A stretch of DNA of 64,000 nucleotides, taken from contig NZ_JAGFNP010000005.1 of assembly GCF_017592475.1 (NCBI RefSeq), positions 248,001-312,000 on the forward strand, read 5' to 3'. The stretch comes from Glycomyces niveus (lineage in GTDB: Bacteria; Actinomycetota; Actinomycetes; Mycobacteriales; Micromonosporaceae). The notes under the pieces are model-generated. The model was not told the DNA's origin, did not search any database, and saw nothing but the letters and a program-made list of their open reading frames with translations. This document shows, one piece after another, positions 52,253-60,755 of the stretch; the stretch's first letter is position 1; each line of letters starts with the position of its first letter. The position numbers and the translations under genes were made by a program.

Positions 52253-52454
52253 GGTCCACCTCCCGGGGAGTCGAGGTGCGGCCGTAAGCGCGGGGAACGA
52301 CTCCAGTCTATGGGCATTCGATGATCGTTTGGGAACGGTTGCAAGGGGTTTGCGCACCGTGACTATGCAGCTACCGGTTTGTGTCTCATGAACGACTCGT
52401 GAAGGTCTTGACGCCGCCGCCGCGAAGCTCGACGTATCGAGCGAAGGAGGAGCG

Positions 52455-53270
52455 ATGTTCACGAGACAGCGTCCCGAGTCCCAGACCAGGCCCCAAGAGG
52501 CCCGCGCCCGGTTCCGCGCCGGGCTGGTCGCCACGACGAGCGGATGGTCGCACGGGTACGTGCAGGCCAACCTGGTGGCCGTCCCGGCCCAGCACGCGAT
52601 CGCCTTGCGTCGCTTCGCGGTGCGCAACCCGCGGGCCTGCCCGCTGCTGGACGTGGTGGGGCCCGGCCGGTTCTGGACCGACCTGGCCTTCGGCGCCGAC
52701 CTGCGCCGCGACCTCCCGGCCTACCGGGTGTGGAGCAAGGGCGAGCTGGTCGCCGAGCGCACCGACGTCGCCGACTTGTGGGGCGGCGACCTGGTGACGC
52801 TCCTGACCGGCTGCACCTTCACGTTCGAGCCGTTCCTGGAGCGCGCGGGCATCCCCCTGCGCCACCTCGAGCAGGGCGTCAACGTCCCCATGTACCGGAC
52901 CAACCTGAAAGCCCTGGGCGCCAGGCGGTTCCGCGGCCCCGTGGTGGTCTCCATGCGGCCCATGCCGGCCCGGATGGCCGACCACGCGGCGGCGATCACC
53001 GCCGACATGCCCTACGCGCACGGCGCCCCCGTCCACATCGGGCGGCCGTCCGCGATCGGCATCCGCGACCTCGGCAAGCCCGACTTCGGCGACCCGGTGC
53101 GGCTGCGCGAAGACGACGTGCCGGTGTTCTGGGCCTGCGGTGTGACGCTTCAGGAAGCGGTGGTCAAGGCCAAGCTGCCGTTCGCGATCACGCACGCGCC
53201 CGGGCACATGCTCATCACCGACCGGCGCGCGAAGATCAACGGCACCGGCGAGATACGCGTCATCCGCTAG
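52455..53270 (+). CDS. YcsI/DUF1445 family protein (D-glutamate cyclase-like)
   Basis: A 271-residue protein of the DUF1445/YcsI (putative hydro-lyase, D-glutamate cyclase-like) family. Diagnostic segments are GYVQANLVAVPAQHA, RNPRACPLLDV, NVPMYRTNLKALG, VVSMRPMPARMAD, HGAPVHIGRPSAIGI and DVPVFWACGVTLQEA. Mammalian and bacterial relatives convert D-glutamate to 5-oxo-D-proline, though YcsI proteins themselves are poorly studied. ATG 52455 has AAGGAGG upstream. It is divergent from the SARP gene and shares CTAG as a stop with the convergent HxlR gene. Confidence 0.92.
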   Translation: MFTRQRPESQTRPQEARARFRAGLVATTSGWSHGYVQANLVAVPAQHAIALRRFAVRNPRACPLLDVVGPGRFWTDLAFGADLRRDLPAYRVWSKGELVAERTDVADLWGGDLVTLLTGCTFTFEPFLERAGIPLRHLEQGVNVPMYRTNLKALGARRFRGPVVVSMRPMPARMADHAAAITADMPYAHGAPVHIGRPSAIGIRDLGKPDFGDPVRLREDDVPVFWACGVTLQEAVVKAKLPFAITHAPGHMLITDRRAKINGTGEIRVIR

Positions 53271-53947
53271 ACCGCTCCCGGCGTCGCCCCCGCCGACGCC
53301 GGAGCGGGCTCCGGGAGCCGGAACAGCCCCAGGAACCGCTCGGCCATCGCCTGGTCGCCCTGGACGGTGACGCGGCCGGCGTGCAGCGAGACGTCGAGGC
53401 TGCGGCCGCCGAGCGTGAGCCGCTTCAGCGTCTCCGCGTCCGTGCGGATCACCGCGTGCGGGTGCTCGGGCCGCCCCGGCGCGAGGAGCAGCTGCGCGTC
53501 GATGACCTCGGCGATGAACGGCCGGTCGTCGACCCACAGCTCGAACGCCGCGTCGAAGCCGCGCGCGGCCACGGGCATGAACAGCGAGCGCATGGAGAGG
53601 ATGAGCGCGTCAGCGCCCATCGGCGCGTCGAGCGGGATCGCGGCCGAGCGCGCGCCCCAGCGCAGCAGGAACACGATCACCGGCTCCAGGTCCCGACCCC
53701 ACTCGGTGAGCTCGTACACCTTGGACGCGGCGGGCGGCGGCAGGCGGCGTTTGGAGACCACGCCGTGCGATTCGAGTTCGCGCAGCCGCTGCGACAGGAC
53801 GTTCGCGCTGGCGCCGTGGAGGCCCGCGCGAAGGTCGGTGAAGCGCTTGGGGCCGAGGAGCAGTTCGCGGACGATGAGGAGCGACCAGCGCTCGCCGACG
53901 AGGTCGAGCGCATGGGCGGCCGGGCAGCCGTCGCCGTAGGTGCGCAC
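53267..53947 (-). CDS. HxlR-family transcriptional regulator with SCP2-like C-terminus
   Basis: A 226-residue regulator. Residues 1-100 are a HxlR winged helix: CPAAHALDLVGERWSLLIVR, then RFTDLRAGLHGASANVLSQR and LRELESHGVV. The C-terminal 100 residues resemble a sterol-carrier (SCP2-like) domain, as in many actinobacterial HxlR proteins. GTG 53947 has AAGGTGGA upstream. Cys8 at the HTH start is the usual redox-sensitive Cys of the family. It converges on the YcsI-like gene with a shared stop. Confidence 0.9.
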   Translation of the reverse strand: MRTYGDGCPAAHALDLVGERWSLLIVRELLLGPKRFTDLRAGLHGASANVLSQRLRELESHGVVSKRRLPPPAASKVYELTEWGRDLEPVIVFLLRWGARSAAIPLDAPMGADALILSMRSLFMPVAARGFDAAFELWVDDRPFIAEVIDAQLLLAPGRPEHPHAVIRTDAETLKRLTLGGRSLDVSLHAGRVTVQGDQAMAERFLGLFRLPEPAPASAGATPGAV

Positions 53948-54161
53948 GGTTCCACCTTCAATCCGAACAGGGGGAGAGGAGAGACCGCAGGTGAATCCCA
54001 TTGCGGTAGTCAGTATCAAGCTTAAAGTCCCGTAAGGCGAAGGTCTAGTCCTGGTTAATGACCAACAGATCTCGAAACGGTAACGTGCGCTCTGTAAAAG
54101 GTGCGTGTCCTGCGGCCGGTCCCGCTTGCGCCGGGACGGATCCTGCGGCACCATTCAGGGC

Positions 54162-54773
54162 GTGCCAGAACTGACCGCCTCCTCGCTGATGGAGCACCAC
54201 CAGGCCGCCAGTACGCTCGCCGCCCTCATCGAAGGCAACGGCCGATTCGTCGCCGGCGAGCCGCGGTACAAGCGCGACATCGTCGCGGCCCGCGAGGCCG
54301 CGCCCAGCCAGACGCCCAGCGCCGCGGTGTTCACCTGCATCGACTCCCGCGTCACCGCCGAGAGCGTCTTCGACTGCGACTTCGGGCAGCTGCTCGTGGT
54401 CCGCACGGCCGGGCACGTCCCCGACCGGGCCGCGGTCGGCTCCCTCGAGTTCGGCGCCGCCGAGCTCGGCGTCTCCCTCGTAGTGGTCCTCGGCCACGAG
54501 CGGTGCGGCGCGATCAACGCGGCCCTGCACGCGGTCGAGGACGACTCCCACGACCCGCGCACCGACTACCTCGTCGAACAGCTGTGGCAGCCCGCCTCGC
54601 AGGCCTGGACCGAGACGAAGGACCCCGAGGAGGCCGCGTCCCGCGCGCTGCGCCTCCAGGTGCGCCGCACCGTCGCCGACCTGAGCCGCCGGGAGAACCT
54701 CGACGGTGTCATGGTGGTCGGCGCGGTCTACGACCTGGACACGGGCAAAGTAAGCCTCATCGACGAGAACTGA
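54162..54773 (+). CDS. Beta-class carbonic anhydrase
   Basis: A 203-residue beta-carbonic anhydrase (reversible CO2 hydration). Zinc ligands C59, H112 and C115 and the D61-R63 dyad are present (CIDSR, GHERCGA). GTG 54162 starts MPELTASSLM; AGGG lies 1 nt upstream, which is too close, so leaderless or atypical initiation is possible, and ATG 54189 is an alternative. It precedes the pterin dehydratase gene by 26 bp and may form an operon with it. Confidence 0.92.
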   Translation: MPELTASSLMEHHQAASTLAALIEGNGRFVAGEPRYKRDIVAAREAAPSQTPSAAVFTCIDSRVTAESVFDCDFGQLLVVRTAGHVPDRAAVGSLEFGAAELGVSLVVVLGHERCGAINAALHAVEDDSHDPRTDYLVEQLWQPASQAWTETKDPEEAASRALRLQVRRTVADLSRRENLDGVMVVGAVYDLDTGKVSLIDEN

Positions 54774-54799
54774 TCGCGACGAGCTGTCAGAATCGGGGT

Positions 54800-55090
54800 A
54801 TGAGCGACCAACCCTTGACCGAGGCCGAGATCGAGCTCGCGCTGTCGGAACTCCCCGGCTGGAGCCACGTCGGCGACCGCCTGGAGCAGACCTGGACCTT
54901 CGACGGGCACCTCCGGGCCCTCGCCGCGGCCACCGCCGTCGGCTTCCTCAACGAGCAGCGCGGCCACCACGCCGACCTCACGATCAACTACAACAAGCTC
55001 CGCGTCTCCGCGACCACCCATTCCGCCGGGAACAAAGTCTCCGCCAAGGACACCGACCTCGCGCGGGCGGTCAGCGACCTCCTGGACTAG
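54800..55090 (+). CDS. Pterin-4a-carbinolamine dehydratase
   Basis: A 96-residue PCD/DCoH enzyme that regenerates pterin cofactor after aromatic hydroxylation and appears in many genomes as a general pterin repair protein. The active-site histidines are H56-H57 (QRGHHADLTINYNKL) and H74 (TTHSAGNKVSAKD). ATG 54800 begins MSDQPLTEAE. It follows the carbonic anhydrase gene in the same direction. Confidence 0.95.
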   Translation: MSDQPLTEAEIELALSELPGWSHVGDRLEQTWTFDGHLRALAAATAVGFLNEQRGHHADLTINYNKLRVSATTHSAGNKVSAKDTDLARAVSDLLD

Positions 55091-55215
55091 TGCGGGAGTG
55101 GCTGCTGCGCATCCCTGATGCGCATGCGTCCGCGATGCTTACGACCTGCGAAAACGGGGCACACCCCCGGCCTTCGTCTCTGCGAAGATGAAGTGAGCAC
55201 AGTGGGAGCATCGCC

Positions 55216-55563
55216 ATGGACGCATTTGCCGCCCGGCCCTCCGGGACCGACAAGCGCATCGTCCTCGACCGACTCGCCAGGGCCCGGCGCAAGGGCGTGA
55301 TCGACGCCGCGGAGTACCGTCTGCGGCGGCGGCTGGCCGCGAGGGCCGACAGCGTCGCCGACCTCCAGACGCTCCTGCTGGACGTCGGCGACGACGAGCT
55401 CGGCCGGGACCACTGGCGGTACGGCCGCTGGCGCGGACCGGTCAGGGACGGCCGCGAACTCGAGATCCAGCGCTTCGTCGGAGCGCTGCTGCTCTTGGCC
55501 GCGGTCGTCCTGGTGATCGTCTGCGTGGCGGTCGCGATCGCGGCCTACGAGCACTTCTACTAG
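55216..55563 (+). CDS. Small single-pass membrane protein, DUF1707-like
   Basis: A 115-residue protein. The N-terminal domain (DRLARARRKGVIDAAEYRLR, then a LQTLLLDVGDDEL) resembles DUF1707/SHOCT-like helical domains, and residues 87-112 are a transmembrane helix, leaving a short outer tail. Function is unknown. ATG 55216 is the only reasonable start. Its TAG is shared with the convergent aminotransferase gene through CTAG (55560-55563). Confidence 0.8.
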   Translation: MDAFAARPSGTDKRIVLDRLARARRKGVIDAAEYRLRRRLAARADSVADLQTLLLDVGDDELGRDHWRYGRWRGPVRDGRELEIQRFVGALLLLAAVVLVIVCVAVAIAAYEHFY

Positions 55564-56807
55564 GAGACGAGGGCCTTCAGCTTCTCGCGCAGGCGCTCCA
55601 GGTGCTCGCCGATCCAGGGCATCGCCAAAGGGTCGTCCGAGAGCAGCGCCGCCAGGCGCTCGGAGTCGGAGTCGCCGTAGATCCCGGTGACCGCGACGCG
55701 GATCGTCAGCGCCGCCGGGTCGTCCCCGAACGCTTCACCGGCGATGACCACGATCCCGAACTCGTCCAGCAGGACCCGGGCGAGGTCGGCGCTCGTGCGC
55801 ACCCCCCACCGCTCGGCGAGCACCGCGCGCAGCGGTCCGAACTCGGGCCACACGTAGAAGCCGCCCTGCGGGACCCGCACCTCGCAGCCGACGCCCGCGA
55901 AGACCTCGGCCACAGCGGTCGCCACCGCGCCGTGCAGGCGGCGGGCCATGGCGACCCGGTCGACGAGCTCGGCCGGGTCGGACCAGGCGTACGCGGCGGC
56001 GTGCTGCATCGGCAGCGGCGCGGAGGACCACAGCTCGGAGGCGATGCCCCGCACCGTCTCCCGCAGCTCGCGGCCCCGATCGGAGTCGGGGAACCGGGCC
56101 GCGCCGATGCGCCAGCCGCCGAGCGCGTAGTTCTTCGACAGCGCGGTGGTCGTGACCGTCCGCTCGGGCGCCCACCGGCTGGGGGAGGGGAAGTCCCCGG
56201 GCTGGAACACGAGGTCGCGGTAGATCTCGTCGGCCACGATGACCAGGTCGAGCTCGCGCGCCGCCGCGCACAGCGCCCGCACCGACGCCTCGGAGGCGAG
56301 TCGGCCGGTCGGGTTGTCCGGCAGCGTGACCACGACGAGCCGCGGGTCCCGGCCCGCCGCGCGCGCCTCGAGCACCGCCGCCGTCATGAGCGCCGCGTCG
56401 GGCACGCCGCCCTCGCCGTGCGGCACCGGCACCCGGACCGGCTCGCGGCCGAGCAGCTGCGACTGCGCCGCGTAGGACACCCACGCGGGCTGGGGGAGGA
56501 CGACGTCGCCGCCGACCGCGTGCTGCAGCGCGAACAGCAGCGGTTTGGAGCCGGGCCCGAGGAGCACCTGGCCGGCCTCCGTCGGGTTGCCGCGGCGGGT
56601 CCAGTACCCGGCGGCGGCCCCGCGGGCCTCCTCGGTGCCGGCGACCGGCCCGTAGGCGATCCTCCCGGCGGCCTGCGCGAGGCGCTGGCTCAGCAACGGG
56701 TGCACCGGGATCCCGGCTTCACCGAAGCCGAGCGCGAGCACCTCCTGCCCGGCGGCGCGGCGAGCGGCGATGGCTTCGTTGGCGGCGAGGGTGGCGGAGA
56801 CGGTCAC
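55560..56807 (-). CDS. Class I/II pyridoxal-dependent aminotransferase
   Basis: A 415-residue fold-type I aminotransferase. It shows GFGEAGIPVHPLL, YGPVAGTEEARGAAAGYW, LPDNPTGRLAS, the PLP-site VADEIYRDLVF and Schiff-base lysine in TTALSKNYALGGWRIG near residue 225. GTG 56807 has AAGGAG 6 nt upstream and is preferred over an in-frame upstream start. The gene is divergent from a LysR regulator that probably controls it. The amino donor cannot be predicted. Confidence 0.92.
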   Translation of the reverse strand: MTVSATLAANEAIAARRAAGQEVLALGFGEAGIPVHPLLSQRLAQAAGRIAYGPVAGTEEARGAAAGYWTRRGNPTEAGQVLLGPGSKPLLFALQHAVGGDVVLPQPAWVSYAAQSQLLGREPVRVPVPHGEGGVPDAALMTAAVLEARAAGRDPRLVVVTLPDNPTGRLASEASVRALCAAARELDLVIVADEIYRDLVFQPGDFPSPSRWAPERTVTTTALSKNYALGGWRIGAARFPDSDRGRELRETVRGIASELWSSAPLPMQHAAAYAWSDPAELVDRVAMARRLHGAVATAVAEVFAGVGCEVRVPQGGFYVWPEFGPLRAVLAERWGVRTSADLARVLLDEFGIVVIAGEAFGDDPAALTIRVAVTGIYGDSDSERLAALLSDDPLAMPWIGEHLERLREKLKALVS

Positions 56808-56880
56808 GGGTGGCTCCTTGTTGGATGGTCGAGCAACGTGGACCAATCTCCTCCGCCCGGAGCATCATCGCAAGTATTTC

Positions 56881-56898
56881 TACCTTTCGCCGAGGGTA
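56881..56898. promoter_or_regulatory. Candidate LysR-type operator
   Basis: TACCTT-TCGCCG-AGGGTA is an imperfect dyad of 6-bp arms immediately upstream of the LysR ATG, in the 101-bp gap to the divergent aminotransferase gene. It fits an autoregulatory site. Confidence 0.35.
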
Positions 56899-56908
56899 AG
56901 ATTTCCTT

Positions 56909-57829
56909 ATGCTCGACGTGCGCCGCCTGCGGCTTCTCTACGAATTCGCGGCCCATGGATCGATAACCGCCACTGCCGCGGCGACCGGCCAGACCGCCTC
57001 CGCGGTCTCCCAGCAGCTGGCCGCCCTGGAGAAGGAGACCGGCGTCTCGCTCCTCGAACGGACCGCCCGCTCCGCGCAGCTGACCGACGCCGGACGCCGC
57101 CTCGTGGCCCACACCGCCCACATCCTCGAGGCCATCGACGCCGCCGAGACCGACCTCGCCGCCGAGTCCGCCGAACCCCGCGGGCGCGTCACCGTCGCCG
57201 CGTTCCCCACCGTCGCCGTCGCCCTCGCCGGCCCCATCGTGCGCCGCCTCCGCCGCTACCCCGAGCTCCAGATGGTCCTGCTCCAGCAGCACACCGTCTC
57301 CGAGTCCCTGGCGCGCGTCCGCTCCGGCGAGATAGACCTGGCCCTCATCGACGACTGGTCGGGCCAGCGCCGCCCGCCCACCGCGGGCCCGCTCACCTTC
57401 CACCACCTCGTGAACGACCCGCTCGTGGCCGTCCTGCCCGTACGGCACCCCTTGGCGGACAAGGAGGTCCTGTCCGCGCACGAACTCGCGGGGGAGTCCT
57501 GGATCGCCTCCCCGGAGGGCGAGCCCTCGCGGATGGCGCTGGCGCGGCTGTGGCGGGCCGAGGGCATCAGCGCGCCCGTCTCCGAGTTCGAGGGGCTCGA
57601 CACGATCCTCACCCTCGTCGCCAAGGGCCTCGGGGTGACGGTCGCGCCGTGGATGGCCGCGGCCGAACGCAAGGACGTGGCCGTGCGGAAGGTCGCCGAG
57701 GACCTGCCGGGCCGGGAGGTCTACGTGGTCCACCGGACGGCCTCCACGGGCCGCCCGGCGGTGATGACGGTCCTCCAGGCCCTGCACCAGTCGGCCAAGA
57801 AGCTCATGGCCGCCGCAGAGCGCTTCTAA
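56909..57829 (+). CDS. LysR-family transcriptional regulator
   Basis: A 306-residue LysR regulator. The N-terminal winged helix (residues 3-60) shows RRLRLLYEFAAHGSITATAA, TGQTASAVSQQLAALEKETG and LLERTARSAQLTDAG. The effector domain has LALIDDWSG and DPLVAVLPVRHPLA. It is divergent from the aminotransferase gene and presumably regulates it in response to an amino or keto acid. Nine bp separate its stop from the convergent YibE/F stop. Confidence 0.93.
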   Translation: MLDVRRLRLLYEFAAHGSITATAAATGQTASAVSQQLAALEKETGVSLLERTARSAQLTDAGRRLVAHTAHILEAIDAAETDLAAESAEPRGRVTVAAFPTVAVALAGPIVRRLRRYPELQMVLLQQHTVSESLARVRSGEIDLALIDDWSGQRRPPTAGPLTFHHLVNDPLVAVLPVRHPLADKEVLSAHELAGESWIASPEGEPSRMALARLWRAEGISAPVSEFEGLDTILTLVAKGLGVTVAPWMAAAERKDVAVRKVAEDLPGREVYVVHRTASTGRPAVMTVLQALHQSAKKLMAAAERF

Positions 57830-57838
57830 GAGGCGCAG

Positions 57839-59116
57839 TCAACGCAGATGTGAAGGCGGGTAGGGCGACTCGCCCTCGTCCCACGTCCCGGCGGCCTCCG
57901 GCTTGGGCCGCGGCGCCTCCTTGGGGGCCTTCGGCTCCTTCGGCTTCGGCTGCCAGCGCGCCAGGTACGCGGCCAGCCAGGTCGTGATCGGCACGGCCGC
58001 GATGAGCCCGAGCGTGCCCGCGACGGACCGCACGATCTCGGTGGCGATGATCTGGCTCGTGAGCACCTGCTCCAGCGGCCGGTTCGCCGCGGCGATGAGC
58101 ACCAGCAGCGGCAGCGACGCGCCCGCGTAGGCGAGCACGAGCGTGTTCACCACCGAGGTCAGGTGGTCGCGCCCGACCCGCATCCCCGACTTGAACAGCC
58201 GCGCCGGACCCCACTTCGGGTTCGCCTTCGCGACCTCGTCCACCGTGGCGGCCTGGGAGACCGTCACGTCGTCGATCACGCCGAGCGCGCCGATGAGGAT
58301 GCCCGCCAGGAGCAGGCCCGACATGTCGATCGGGTACTGCATGGCGAGGTTCGTGGTGTTCTCGTCCAGGACCCCGTTGAGCTTCGTGAGGTTCACGGCC
58401 GCCTCGGCGAGCAGCACCGTCACGATGAGCGACGCGAGCGTCCCCACCACCGCCACGGTGGTCGTCCGGTTCCAGCCGTGTCCCAAGTAGAGCGAGACGA
58501 GCATGATCGCGGCCGAGCCGACGACCGCGACGAGGATCGGCGAGGACCCGTCGAGGATCGCCGGGACCATGAACAGCAGCACCACCGCGAACGTGAGCGC
58601 GAGGCTCACCAGCGACCGCACGCCCTTCCAGCGCCCGAACGCGACCACCGCGAGGGCGAACGCGATCGCGAGCGCCCACAGCGCGCTCGACCGGTCGTGG
58701 TCGATGATGTGGTACTGCTGGCCCGAGACCGAGTCGGGCGTGTAGATGAGGATGACGTCGTCACCGACCTCGACCACGGGTGCCCCTGGGCCGCTGGGGA
58801 TGTCGACGATCGCCTCCTCGTCGGCGTGCTCCCCGGTGAGGAGATGCACGACGACGTCGCCGCACACCGTCACCTGCAGCTGCTCGTTGAGCTCCGCGTC
58901 GGCCTCGTCGCATTCGGTCTCGTTGATCGCGATGACGTGGCCGTCGACCTCGGTCCCGTACGCTTCGATGCTCGAGGCGTCCTCGACCCCCGTGGGCCAC
59001 AGCAGGATCAGCCCCAGGACGGTCGCGACCGCAGCAGGGACCAGGATCCACAGCGCGGCGCGCGGGACGGCGTCGTTCGGAATCGTGTGGCTGTGCTTCA
59101 GCGAGTCCTGGTTCAC
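57839..59116 (-). CDS. YibE/F-family membrane protein
   Basis: A 425-residue membrane protein. One N-terminal helix (about 20-42), an exported domain (about 45-140) with a Cys pair and a YTPDSVSGQQY segment, then seven or eight helices. The core LIGALGVIDDVTVSQAATVDE is the YibE/F signature, and the tail is Lys/Pro-rich and cytoplasmic. Function is unknown; the family is found widely in Firmicutes and actinobacteria. GTG 59116 has no clear ribosome binding site, so leaderless translation is possible. Confidence 0.92.
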   Translation of the reverse strand: MNQDSLKHSHTIPNDAVPRAALWILVPAAVATVLGLILLWPTGVEDASSIEAYGTEVDGHVIAINETECDEADAELNEQLQVTVCGDVVVHLLTGEHADEEAIVDIPSGPGAPVVEVGDDVILIYTPDSVSGQQYHIIDHDRSSALWALAIAFALAVVAFGRWKGVRSLVSLALTFAVVLLFMVPAILDGSSPILVAVVGSAAIMLVSLYLGHGWNRTTTVAVVGTLASLIVTVLLAEAAVNLTKLNGVLDENTTNLAMQYPIDMSGLLLAGILIGALGVIDDVTVSQAATVDEVAKANPKWGPARLFKSGMRVGRDHLTSVVNTLVLAYAGASLPLLVLIAAANRPLEQVLTSQIIATEIVRSVAGTLGLIAAVPITTWLAAYLARWQPKPKEPKAPKEAPRPKPEAAGTWDEGESPYPPSHLR

Positions 59117-59258
59117 GAACGTGAGCTTACGATCCCGCGCCCCCGATGCCGCGCAGCAGCGCGCCCCGGCCCCATTCGTCCGGACATGTCGGACTATGCC
59201 CGGTCGGCTACCTGCGGCTCCGTACTGTAGCGCTCCAGTAGCCCACAGTGAGAACGGT

Positions 59259-60041
59259 TCAGACGTCCACCGGATCGACCCACCGGACCGCGGAGTAATT
59301 GCGCCACAAGTGGAGCAGTGCCGGGTCCCCGCGGACCAGGAGGTCGTCGAACGGCAGCCGGTTCCACAGCGCCAGGTACAGCAGCTCCACCGGGCCTTCG
59401 ATGACGCAGTGCGGGGTCTCGACCTCGCTGAACGTCACGAGCGGACCCGTGTCGGTGGGGTGGATGTACCAGTCGCCGCGCCCCGGCGGCAGATCGGTGG
59501 CGTGGATGTGGAGCACGGACGGACGCAGCGCCCGCACCCGGCTCGAGGGTCTGCCGTGGAAGCCCAGCAGCAGCTCGTCGATGCCGTCCGCCGCGAACTC
59601 GGGGCAGATCGGTGATATCTCGTCGCCCCGGGCCTGTTCGGCGTCGACGCGGTGGATGGTGGTCTCGTGGGCCTGCCTGCGGACCCAGAAGCGGCGCGAC
59701 GACTCGGAGGGGAACATCTGCCAGCACTGGAGTCCGCTAGGAGCGGCCTCCAGTGTGGCCGCAAGCCGCAGGAGCCCTTCGCGGACCCAGTCGACCAGCA
59801 GGTCGTCGTGCGGCAAAGGCCCCACGATGCGCTGGAACTCCTGTTTCCGTGGATCGTAAGGCAACGCTTCGCCCACGATCGCCGCCGCCCAACGATGGAC
59901 GGTCCCGATGTGGGTCAAGAGGTCCTTGACGTTCCAGCCCGGGCAGGTGGGCACACTCGCGTTCAATGCGAGTTCTCCACCAGCGACAGCGATCCGCTCC
60001 CCTTCGGTGCGCAGCCCGTTGATTTGATCGCCGATGTTCAT
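59259..60041 (-). CDS. Maleylpyruvate isomerase (MDMPI)-like protein
   Basis: A 260-residue protein of the mycothiol-dependent maleylpyruvate isomerase/DinB-like fold. The N-terminal VPTCPGWNVKDLLTHIGTVH contains the conserved Cys and first His; the second part of the metal site is E126 and H130 in AHETTIHRVDAE. The C-terminal domain is SCP2-like (DLPPGRGDWYIHP). Members act in mycothiol-linked isomerisation or transfer, but most are uncharacterised. ATG 60041 begins MNIGDQINGL. It is 145 bp from the divergent thiamine-synthase-like gene. Confidence 0.9.
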   Translation of the reverse strand: MNIGDQINGLRTEGERIAVAGGELALNASVPTCPGWNVKDLLTHIGTVHRWAAAIVGEALPYDPRKQEFQRIVGPLPHDDLLVDWVREGLLRLAATLEAAPSGLQCWQMFPSESSRRFWVRRQAHETTIHRVDAEQARGDEISPICPEFAADGIDELLLGFHGRPSSRVRALRPSVLHIHATDLPPGRGDWYIHPTDTGPLVTFSEVETPHCVIEGPVELLYLALWNRLPFDDLLVRGDPALLHLWRNYSAVRWVDPVDV

Positions 60042-60185
60042 CCCATGAAGTTTCGCACCTGTGTCGTGAATTACGCAAGTTCGAGACGTGGACCGATACA
60101 TAAGCGTTAAAACCAGGAAGTACAGGCGACTCGGGCGCGAAGAGACTCCCGCCTCAGCGGCCGCACGCGCGGCTATGGTCGGAGC

Positions 60186-60755
60186 GTGGAACACCGGCTC
60201 ATCGTCGTCTCCGACCTCCCCGCCTGCCCCCGGCCGCTCGCCGCCCAGGTCGCGCTCGCCCTCCAAGGGGGACCGTTCGCACTCGTGCTGCGCGACAAGC
60301 ACTTGCGGTGGGACGAGCGGGTCGCGCTCGCCGCGGCGCTGCAGCCGCTCCTCGACGCCGCCGGAGGACTGCTCATCGTCAGCGACCCGGAAGGACCGGT
60401 GGCGGCCGCGCACCTCTCGTCGCGATTCCCGATGCCGGACCCGCGCCCCCCGCTCGTCGGCCGCTCCGTCCACGCGGGCGAGCCGATCGACCCGGGCCTC
60501 GACTACTGCACCTACTCGCCGGTCTGGCCCTCGGACTCCAAACCCGGCTACGGACCGGCGATCGGGCCCGCCGCGCTGCGTGAGGCATGCGCGGCGAGCC
60601 CGATTCCGGTGTACGCGCTCGGCGGCGTGGACGGCCCCGACCGTGCCCGCGCCGCAAGGGAAGCGGGCGCGGCGGGGGTCGCGGTCATGGGCGCGGTCAT
60701 GCGCGCCCATGACCCGGAGCGGGCGGTGCGTCGGATCCGGGACGCGCTCGCCTAG
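60186..60755 (+). CDS. Thiamine phosphate synthase/TenI-like protein
   Basis: A 189-residue TIM-barrel protein of the ThiE/TenI family. Recognisable elements are [48 protein letters not shown] and YALGGVDG near the phosphate-binding end. ThiE joins the thiazole and pyrimidine phosphates; TenI-like proteins are thiazole tautomerases, and the short length here leaves the choice open. GTG 60186 is used. No TPP riboswitch is seen upstream. It shares CTAG as a stop with the convergent GH1 gene. Confidence 0.82.
   Translation: MEHRLIVVSDLPACPRPLAAQVALALQGGPFALVLRDKHLRWDERVALAAALQPLLDAAGGLLIVSDPEGPVAAAHLSSRFPMPDPRPPLVGRSVHAGEPIDPGLDYCTYSPVWPSDSKPGYGPAIGPAALREACAASPIPVYALGGVDGPDRARAAREAGAAGVAVMGAVMRAHDPERAVRRIRDALA

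Noticed and set aside
51308..52324. Long plus-strand frame antisense to the SARP gene
   Set aside because: Biased Arg/Gly/Leu composition and no motif, while the minus strand has unmistakable SARP and NB-ARC motifs.
49205..53270. SARP-led antibiotic gene cluster
   Set aside because: Flanking genes are a quinone oxidoreductase, a YcsI-like protein and a HxlR regulator; no PKS, NRPS or tailoring set is present.
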